From Clytia hemisphaerica (Eukaryota; Cnidaria; Hydrozoa; Leptothecata; Clytiidae), in contig CACVBU010000096.1 of the NCBI GenBank assembly GCA_902728285.1, positions 551,937 through 615,936 on the forward strand: a stretch of DNA of 64,000 bases. Reading direction: 5' to 3'. The position numbers were made by a program, and so were the translations under genes. The number at the start of each line of letters is the position of its first letter. The first letter of the stretch is position 1. Under the pieces are notes generated by a model that searched no databases, had not been told where the DNA came from, and saw only the letters and a list, made by a program, of their open reading frames with translations. Positions 56,339 to 64,000 of the stretch are shown here, piece after piece.

Positions 56339-56711
56339 GGGTGAATTGCAGAAAAATCATACAATTCCTGTCCGCAACAAAAGCTCCATTTATGCTTACA
56401 AGTCAAGATTTTGGAACTACAGGACCCCCATTTTTGTTTTGTTGTGGCATACTAAATGCTTTCTTCTGTTAAAGACATTTATTGCCTTTAAATAATCTAT
56501 TCTGAATTTTTTAACTGGTAAAAACTAATACGGCCCAAAAATTTGTCCCGTCCGCAACGGCACAAAAGTCTTAATTTCTCATTTTTCGAGACAAATTTTA
56601 ATGTTCTAACTGTATCAGGTAAATAAACTATAGGGAACTACATTGAGTTATGGGTCCTCAAAAAGTGGCTGTTGCGGACGGGACATTGTATGATTTTCCT
56701 GCAATTCACCC
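56339..56711. mobile_element. Nested 373-bp MITE, AGCT target duplication
   Basis: Ends GGGTGAATTGCAG and CTGCAATTCACCC are exact inverted repeats. CCTGTCCGCAAC and GTTGCGGACGGG are mirrored further in. AGCT is duplicated on each side. The intact host copy at 57.8 kb reads GCGGAGCTGCGTAG, the predicted empty site. Confidence 0.88.
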
Positions 56712-56782
56712 AGCTGCGTAGTCGTATTTTAATGACCAGACAGGTCATTCATTTGAGGGCTATGCATGTTTGCCTCCACTGA

Positions 56783-57282
56783 GGCTGAACCTTTCATGTC
56801 AAAAAAGTCCCGAAAACACTGAAAACACTTTGTCTGAAACACTTTTTCTGAGCCTCTCATGATTTTTGGGGTGTTTTTGGCAAAAATCATTTCCCAGAAA
56901 CACCTTACCTCTCGAGGTGGTGTGTTTTCAGCATTTCCTGTGTTCCTGGGGTTTCCATAAATCAACTATCAATTTTCCCCAAAACACCGGCAAGTTTCTC
57001 AACCATTCAGTCTTTTCACTGGTGTTCAAGGTGTTTTTCAAGTAAGACGATTTTGAAGCTCTTGCAGTGTCCTGTCGGAACCAATCAGATAGAAATCGGG
57101 TTGAAAATTGGGGAAAAAATTGGGGAAAAATTGGGAAATTTAACCAGTCGGGACATTTTTTAACAGTCGGCAGGACATTCGGTGTTTCTAAAAACTTTGA
57201 AAACTGAACCATTTGTGTTCAAAAGTGTTTTCTGCAAACCAGGTAAGCAATGTGTTTTTAAAGACATGAATGGTTCAGGCTG
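56783..57282. mobile_element. Nested 500-bp MITE, ACTGA target duplication
   Basis: Ends GGCTGAACCTTTCATGTC and the complement of GACATGAATGGTTCAGGCTG are inverted. ACTGA is present on each side (56,778-56,782 and 57,283-57,287). The related copy reads CCTCCACTGATGCAA without the insertion. GTGTTTT words are frequent inside. Confidence 0.82.
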
Positions 57283-57706
57283 ACTGATGCAAGTTACCAG
57301 ATCTCACGGTAGTATTTATCTGACATATTTTGAGTTTTGTTTAGAAATATTTCGCGGATTTTCGCGCATGACACCCAAATCCGCAAAATCTGCAAAATTT
57401 AATCCCCGCAAAAGTTTATCCCATTAAAGTACTGCAATTGCAGTATATATATACAATAAACAGAATTTGAGATTCAAGGAGAAAACAGGCAATTTTTGTA
57501 CAAATATTGATCATATTTTTTTAACGACGCACAGACAGACGAAATATTCTTTTCATAGATCAGAGATTCTTTTCATAGATGTTTTGGCGAACGCGACAGT
57601 CTTTTGAATAACTAATTACTCCACATACATATTACTTTCCCTCAGCCAACAAAAACATGACAAATTATTTTGTCTCTTCTATAGGTAACTGCTGTTGGAG
57701 TAAATA

Positions 57707-57937
57707 CCGTGAGATCGGGTAACTTGCATTAGTGGAGGCTAACATGCATAAAGCATAGCCCTCAAATGGATTGCCCTGGCTGGTCATTAAAATACAAAGT
57801 TAAATCAAAACAAAAATGGTAGAGTAGAGCTGCTAGCGGAGCTGCGTAGTTGTATTTCAATGACCAGCCAGATCATTCATTTAAAGAGGGCTATGCATGT
57901 GTTAGCCTCCACTGATGCAAATTACCCGATCTCACGG
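57707..57937. mobile_element. CCGTGAGATCGGG MITE copy 2, intact, 231 bp
   Basis: TA CCGTGAGATCGGGTAACTTG and its inverse CCCGATCTCACGG TA. The subterminal GGAGGCTAACATGCAT and CATGCATGTGTTAGCCTCC are also inverted. It is itself inside a foldback whose arms (about 57,560-57,605 and 57,940-57,985) share TAGATGTTTTGGC in inverse orientation. Confidence 0.85.
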
Positions 57938-58560
57938 TAGTTATTCAAAAGAAGACTGGTGCGTTTGCCAAAACATCTATAAAGACAAGCATTCTTCTTG
58001 TACAATTTTTTACAGTCGATGTTTGTTGGTCAGCCCCGGTGACCCTTCAAATCTCTTTCACGGTTTTTTTCTTCGTTTAAGACTGAACTTATAATTCCGT
58101 TTTCGGATTATTTTCGGAAAACAAGTTATCGGGAAAACTTTGGCGCGAAAAATATTTTTTCTTGGAAGAGAAAAGAAACACATTTGCGTGATTTGCGCAT
58201 AATAATAAAAGAACACTATGATTAAAAAGAAGAAAGTGAAAAATGATTTTTTTTATTTATTCAATAAATTGAAAGAAGCTATTGTATTGTAAATAAATAG
58301 AGAATGTAAAAGAAAGTTTTTTATGATTGGTTTTGAGGCTTTCTTGTCTGTGTAAGAATGGAACGTCAAAGTGTGGCGTAACATAAACTTAGAATCGTCA
58401 TAACTTTTGATTGAGTTATCGAAACTGGACGGAATTTCCTAAGCAACTTCCTCAATATAAAATGTCCCTATTCATTCACATTTTACAAGGTTCAACACGC
58501 CATTTAAATCAATCTGACTCAATTGACTATTCTTTTCAAGTGATTACTAGACAGCTAACC

Positions 58561-58880
58561 GTGCCCCGGGGGAGGCACTTAGGCAAAATTGGGTACGGGG
58601 ACGTGCCGCTTGTCAGGGTTCCTTTTTTAGGCTCTGAAGATACCTGACAGGTTCCCAAATTTACTAATTTTCAATATGTGTATCTGACAGAGTCGATTTT
58701 TTATTATTTTGGACAATTTTCAGAGTGGAAAACAGAAAATCTTTCAAATTTTCGTCTACTTTTATTTTCAGGGCGAAAATGGGAAAAATTTACAATTTTT
58801 CGTTCTTGCCAAAAATTCATATCTGACAGGGTCCACTTTTCAAACTCCAGCGGCACGTTCCGTACACACTCAGCTATATA
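58561..58880. mobile_element. Possible MITE with GTACGGGGACGTGCCGCT inner repeat
   Basis: GTACGGGGACGTGCCGCT at the left is inverse to GCGGCACGTTCCGTAC at the right. TCTGACAGRGT or CTGACAGG is repeated several times inside. Outer boundaries unclear. Confidence 0.4.
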
Positions 58881-60227
58881 TAAACGAGAGGCGGCCTTGA
58901 CTGGATAAAAAAAAAATCAGCATAAAAATGCCAAAAATAAACAAAAATGACGAAAGCCGCAGTGAGCATATTATAAAGCGGCCGCCTTTCTCAGAGAATA
59001 AAGAACAGGTTTAAGACATTCTAACGAAAAGATTTATGTGAAATTCCAAGGATGAAATAATTTATAGGATCTATCACATCTCTGTCTGCTTTGGACAAAT
59101 TCAACTTTGTGTTTAGCTTTTTTTTGTCTGAAGCTCAACCAACAAAATGAGCTTTTCAACTTCTTTGGCTTTAACATCGAATTAGGTTTTGTTGATTGTA
59201 CTTCCTTCCAATTGTTTTAAGCTTATTGGGCTGACCTTCCAGCGCAGCTGGTTTATTTATCTTTGTTGACAAGCACGACCCACAAGCACTAAATGTATAT
59301 ACCCGTTTAACCACAAGTAACCACAAACAAATAAAAACTGTCACAATAATTATTAATTTCCTGTTGGTATTAAATAAAGGGTGGTTTGGAAAAATGGGCC
59401 ATTCCAGACAATTTTTGTCACCCCCTGTCGGACGACATGCATTTTTTAATTTTTTCTAGCCTTGGAAATTATTTTTCTTTTCTAGTGGTGGTTGGAAATT
59501 CCGATAATAATCCATGTACTTTTGCAAAATGCATTGTAAATTCCACTCTTTTTTGACTTTTTTAATTCAATTGCCTTGGAAATTCATACATTTTCTTCTC
59601 TCCCCTTGGAAATTTCAAATTTTGGTGAAAACTTTTGCCCTCGGCGGCGAAAGTACTGCTAAGTAATACGCCGAAAGCTGGCCAATCAGGCCGAACCTGC
59701 ATTGCAGGGAAAAACCTCCCTGCAGGCGAGTTACCTGTGCCAAGAGTTAAACAAGCAGCAAAAATATCATAAACTAGACTGCGAACAGAGTTTAACGCTT
59801 GGATTCCCAGGCTAGTTTGGGCCACAAAATTTTGGATTTTCGCCTCCAAAAACCTGAAATGTCTAAAAAAGCCTGGAATTTGTGTGGGCCAGTTCGCGCC
59901 ATGTTCCTGACTTTCTTCAAGTTCAAAATCGCCAAATGGCTCAAAAATATTTGGGCCATAACCAGTTTGCAGAGTGTGGCACGCTTGCTTGAGATCTCAA
60001 GTGCACAACTCAGAAAAAGTTGAGTGCAGGTGCAAAATTTGGGGCTTTCAGGTGCAAGTGCAGATGGTTTTTTAACCCCAAGTTCAGAGTTCTGCTATTT
60101 TCTCCTCAAAAGTGCAGCTAATTTTAGCAATTTTTTGCCTTTCTGGACCAATTTCTGAGGTATAGGTGCACCTTGTCCGGACCAAGATTTATCAGGTGCG
60201 CTCTTTCAGTGCGGAACTTGGTATTTC

Positions 60228-60401
60228 AGGACCCTGCCGACGCACCGGACTGTCCGGTGTATTTGTCCGGTGGCAAAAAGTATCCTTTCGCTACTTCCTT
60301 AAGTCCGGTGTAGAAATTGTCCGGTGGTAAAAAAAATTCTCATTTTACACCGGACTTTCGCGTGTCCGGTGTTCGTTAAGTCAGTGCGTCGGCAGGGTCC
60401 T
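60228..60401. mobile_element. 174-bp hAT-like MITE, 8-bp target duplication
   Basis: AGGACCCTGCCGACGCAC and its exact inverse form the ends. GGTATTTC is duplicated exactly (60,220-60,227 and 60,402-60,409), the 8-bp size expected for hAT. GTCCGGTG or its complement occurs at least six times inside. Confidence 0.88.
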
Positions 60402-60601
60402 GGTATTTCTGAATTTTTCCTTGAGTGCAGCCTTGCCCATACTCTGCATAAAAGAAGACAAAATAATTCAAACACATTGCAGGAGGAAGAAATCGAAAGT
60501 ATAACTTTTTTTTCTCGGAAATCCTGTGTCGTGTCCATCCACTGTTACAGACAAATTCTGGAATGGCCCAATACCTTGAACATCTAGCTAAACCATAATA
60601 G

Positions 60602-62155
60602 CATTTGAACTTACAAATGACAGTAAACGTATGGCTAACATACTTCAGAACCAATTCAGTTCTGTCTTTACTCAACCATTGGAGAGATACGACTTGAATG
60701 AAAATGACAACAACACTATGTGATATAGACCTCACAGAAGCTGATTTTATCAACGAAATCAACACCCTATCTTCAAACTCTGCCCCTGGACCTGATGGTT
60801 TCCCTGCCATCCTGCTCAAAAAAGCCAGACAACAACTTGTAACTCCTCTTTGTCTTATCTGGAGAAATATTCTAGACAAAAGTCAAACTTCCCATCTACT
60901 GAAATCAAGCTACATCACACCAATCTTCAAAAAAGGCAATCAAGGTTTACCAGAAAACTATAGACCAGTCGCTTTAACTTCGAATGTCTCAAAAATTTTC
61001 GAAAAAATTGTCAGAAGTAAGATACAAAAACATCTTGAAGACAACAATCTTTTTAATTGCAACCAACATGGTTTCAGATCTAGTAGATCCTGCCTGAGCC
61101 AACTTCTCTCTCACACAGAACGACTTATCCACCATATAGAAAACGGCATTAATGTCGACGTGATCTACCTTGACTTTAGCAAGGCTTTCGACAGAGTCAA
61201 CCATACCATTCTTCTGAACAAAATCAAAACCAATGGCATGATCAAAGGCAAACTGCTTGCTTGGATCAAATCCTTCCTAACAGGTAGAACGCAGCAAGTC
61301 TCTGTTGACTACACACTATCAGAAAGGTCAGAAGTCATCTCTGGTGTTCCCCAAGGATCTGTGCTTGGACCACTACTGTTTCTGATAATGATACAAGACA
61401 TTGACAAAAAGATATTACACTCTTTCTTATCATCATTTGCTGATGATACACGTCTAATGAAAGAAATCAAAAACCATGTTGACATCATTCAGCTCCAAGA
61501 TGACATGAACGCAGTCTATGAGTGAACTGGATTGAATAACATGAAATTGAATGGCATAGTATGAACCCCTCCTTTTTTAAGGGGGGAGATCCGAGTTTTC
61601 AAGGAAGGCTTTATAGGGGGGGATGGGCAATTTTCCAGTTAAAATGGGGGGTTTGAGCTTATAGGGGGGGATCAAATAAAAATGGGGGGGACAGTAACTT
61701 TTTGGTTAAAAAAATGTTTTTTTTATGTTATATGTTACTTTAAGTCAATAAAATTTAATATCACATAATTTCGACTTATCTGATTTATTCTCACTGCACT
61801 CTGTTTTGAATCAGATTTTGTTTTTCCTTGTTTTTTAACTATTGCCAATAAAATGTTCAAATTTTGTGTTTGAACAAAAGCGTTTGAACCCCGGCTTGGA
61901 CCCCTGTAAATGGTGTGGGATCAAAAAATTTTAAAAATAGGGGGATACCTTTATAGGGGGGGATGAAATATTAATGGGGGGGGGGGGGTTCAGACCCCTC
62001 TGCACACTATGAATGGACTTAAATTTGAACATCTCAATTATGGTAGAAATGAAGAACTTAAAGAATTCTCCAAATACTTCTCTGATACCCAAAAGGTGAT
62101 AGAGACCAAGACTACAGTCAAAGACCTTGGGATCACTTTAGATGTGGGTATGACA
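60602..62155 (+). pseudogene. Jockey-like non-LTR retrotransposon reverse transcriptase, copy 1, broken
   Basis: The main open stretch (60,698-61,525) carries the RT blocks in order: APGPDGFPAILLKK, NYRPVALTSNVSKIFEKIV, HGFRSSRSCLSQLL, VIYLDFSKAFDRV (motif A), ISGVPQGSVLGPLLFLI (motif B) and SSFADDTR (motif C, FADD). An upstream fragment (from about 60,602, reading TNDSKRMANILQNQFSSVF) is in another frame, so a frameshift lies near 60,690. After motif C the frame stops, and the thumb region is interrupted by a 457-bp insertion (61,555-62,011). Coding resumes at 62,017 and ends at TVKDLGITLD near 62,145. No endonuclease domain or 3' tail is seen. A 5'-truncated, inactive copy. Confidence 0.88.
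61555..62011. mobile_element. 457-bp G-rich MITE inserted in LINE copy 1, 5-bp TSD
   Basis: Short inverted ends CATAGTATG and CACACTATG are flanked by AATGG on both sides (61,550-61,554 and 62,012-62,016). Removing the insert restores continuous RT homology. Inside are three copies of TTATAGGGGGGGAT and several longer G-runs, giving strong purine-strand asymmetry. No ORF. The superfamily is not assignable from these ends. Confidence 0.8.
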
Positions 62156-63465
62156 TGATCTCTTAGCCGACCAATATGCTAAAGTGTTCAGTAAACCAAA
62201 GCAACCACAACCACAACCTAACCAAGACAAAACAAACGTCAAGATTGATGAGATTAACATAACAGAAGAGTCCATCGTTAAAGCAATAAATGAGCTGTCT
62301 CCATCATCTTCTGCAGGACCTGATGGATTTCCAGCTATGTTTCTCAAAAAATGCAAAGATGAGTTATCCGTTCCACTGTGTTTACTCTGGAAGAAAAGCC
62401 TAGAAATAGGTCTTGTTCCAACTGAACTGAAAAAATGCACCATAACACCAATTCACAAAGGAGGAAGCAGATCTCTGGCTGCCAACTACAGACCTGTTGC
62501 ACTCACCTCGCATGTGATAAAAATTTTCGAGAAAATATTGAGAAATCATATTGTAAATCACATGAACAACAATGACCTTTTCAATCCAAACCAACATGGT
62601 TTCAGAAGTGGGAGATCCTGCCTTAGTCAGCTTCTCGAGCAACACGACCTCATTCTTGACATATTAGATGAGGGTTTGAATGCAGATGTTGTTTACCTTG
62701 ATTTCTCAAAGGCTTTCGACAAAGTCGATCTTGCAGTTGTACTTGGGAAATTAAAGCAATTGGGTATATCCGGACCAATCCACAGATGGATTGAATCATT
62801 CCTTACTGAAAGATATCAAACAGTAATAGTAAATGGTGTCAAGTCCAAAGCCCAGAAAGTAATTTCAGGAGTCCCTCAAGGCAGTGTATTGGGACCTCTT
62901 ATATTTCTAATATTGATTGGTGACCTTGATGAAAAAGTACTGTACTGTATATTGAAATCATTTGCTGATGATACACGTGCCACCAAATCAATCAAAAACA
63001 CAAAGGATGTTGAAATTCTTCAAAAAGAACTAGAAAAAGTCTATTACTGGACTGAAGAAAACAACATGAAACTAAATGACACAAAGTTTGAACTTCTACG
63101 CTATGGTCCAGATGAAGAAATAAAAAACCAAACTCACTACAAATCCCCTTCAGGAGAAAATATCGAAAGGAAGAAATTTGTGAAGGACCTGGGAGTACTA
63201 ATGTCAGATGATGCTGTCTTTACACATCAAATAAATTCAGTCATTGAGAAAGCAAAAAATTTCCTGGATTCTGCGGACTTTCTCTTCGCGTTTACCCCAA
63301 CTAATGATTACTCTTTACAAATCATTGGTTATTCCAGTCATTGAATATTGCTCAGTCCTATGGAGTCCAAGTGCTGTCAGTTCTACCCAAAGATTAGAAG
63401 AAATCCAAAAATCATTTCTCAAAAGAATAACTGGCACTCCAAAAAACTATTGGGACAGGGGGGGG
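62156..63465 (+). pseudogene. Jockey-like reverse transcriptase, copy 2, frameshifted
   Basis: A second, related but clearly different RT copy directly abuts copy 1. It reads LLADQYAKVFSKPK, then SAGPDGFPAMFLKK, HGFRSGRSCLSQLL, VVYLDFSKAFDKV, ISGVPQGSVLGPLIFLI and KSFADDTR, followed by NNMKLNDTKFELL and KFVKDLGVLMSDD. The frame ends at 63,344. The continuation (LYKSLVIPVIEYCSVLWSP and LEEIQKSFLKRITG) is in another frame, implying an indel in the A-run at about 63,251-63,260. Homology stops near 63,450. Parts beyond the thumb are missing. Identity between the copies looks moderate, so they are separate insertions or families, not a recent duplication. Confidence 0.88.
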
Positions 63466-63976
63466 CACGCAGTTACTACAAGACATGATGTGTAGTAAGT
63501 GCTTTTTCAACACTTTTTTTTCAGGACCACCACCCTTTGCAGTTACTACACCTTGGTAGTAACTGTTTTCAGAAAAGATTTCCAGGTACAACCCCTGTTT
63601 TTGAGTGATATCATCAAAAACTTGCTCGAAATTACCCTAAATTGCAATTATTTTTCAACCTAAAGCCATTTTTGTGCTAGATTTTCTTTTAATTTACTTG
63701 GTTAACAGCTGTTGAGAACATTTTAATGATAATTAGTGAAAGCATAATTTCAAAGTTGGGTCTGAGAAAAAATTCAAATTTTTTTTCGTCCATTTATAAC
63801 AAAAATATTTTTTTTAACAAAGAATTTTTTCACAAAAAAATTCATTTTTTGTAAAAAATTTTGAAAGTTCTTTAAAAAGAATTAAAATATAAGAACTTAC
63901 TACACCAAAAGTGCTAGTTTTAGTGTTTGGCACCACCCCCAAACAGCAGTTACTACACTGTGTAGTAACTGTTTTC
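63466..63976. repeat. Repeated short hairpins CAGTTACTACA...TGTAGTAACTG
   Basis: Three hairpin units lie at about 63,468-63,501, 63,539-63,566 and 63,948-63,972, each pairing AGTTACTACA with TGTAGTAAST. The latter two are followed by TTTTC. Accompanying CCACCACCC or CACCACCCCC words precede units 2 and 3. They abut the truncated end of LINE copy 2 and may continue past the window. Confidence 0.6.
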
Positions 63977-64000
63977 ATAACTTCTGAATACAGTACCACC

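Larger units (their letters stand above)
56300..57309. mobile_element. CCGTGAGATCGGG MITE copy 1, carrying two nested insertions
   Basis: TA CCGTGAGATCGGGTAACTTG and the inverse end CAAGTTACCAGATCTCACGG TA. Between are host fragments homologous to the intact copy at 57.7 kb, interrupted at 56,339-56,711 and 56,783-57,282. Confidence 0.85.
57938..60601. other. CEP290 5' flank with no supported gene
   Basis: Apart from the MITEs listed, I see no credible coding sequence. 60,000-60,220 has recurring GTGCAG/GGTGCA words suggesting another decayed repeat. 58.9-59.8 kb shows nothing recognisable. Confidence 0.5.

Noticed and set aside
60376..60879. 167-residue minus-strand ORF
   Set aside because: Antisense shadow of the LINE reverse transcriptase and the hAT MITE; no domain features.
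60602..63465. Functional LINE
   Set aside because: Both copies have frameshifts or stops, lack the endonuclease and end abruptly.

Overview
The window is a piece of an animal nuclear genome. It is AT-rich, densely intronated and full of small DNA transposons. Most of it (about 0.5 to 55.3 kb) is one large gene on the minus strand. Its 51 coding exons assemble in frame, with GT-AG introns and compatible phases, into 1,843 residues of an almost continuous coiled coil. I recognise this as CEP290, the ciliary transition-zone and centrosome protein. The start codon (55,224) and 5' leader are inside the window. The C-terminal quarter lies beyond the left edge. The intron-rich structure, intronless class A GPCRs, Jockey-like LINEs and Harbinger, hAT and mariner/pogo-like MITEs suggest a slowly evolving marine invertebrate, perhaps a cnidarian. 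That assignment is only an inference.

Layout: 0.5-15.9 kb holds CEP290 exons 51 to 30. 15.9-40.8 kb is a single 24.9-kb CEP290 intron containing three apparent nested genes: an intronless neuropeptide-type GPCR (+, 25.6-26.9 kb), an unrecognised protein gene whose frame breaks at an A AAA AAG heptamer (+, 33.7-35.2 kb), and a divergent intronless GPCR (-, 38.1-39.3 kb). 40.8-55.3 kb holds exons 29 to 1 and the leader. 55.3-60.6 kb is 5' flank made largely of nested MITEs. 60.6-63.5 kb holds two decayed Jockey-like reverse transcriptase copies, one cut by a 457-bp insertion. 63.5-64 kb holds repeated short hairpins.

The most unusual signal is a family of about 250-550-bp elements concentrated in the giant intron. 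They have TACACG-type ends, a T-tract and several subterminal copies of a 6-7-base word at nearly fixed spacing. The word is uniform within an element but differs between elements (AAGAAC, AAGGAAC, AAGAAT). A second word placed between the copies also changes, often together with its reverse complement. Other notable items are nested insertions whose empty site is preserved in a neighbouring copy, a 637-bp foldback, a near-perfect 65-bp-arm hairpin inside a 1.2-kb TIR element, and a tandem duplication with a MITE exactly at its junction.

CEP290 and the GPCRs have no evident functional link beyond nesting. GPCR 2 lies in the sense orientation of the CEP290 pre-mRNA. The other two nested genes are antisense.
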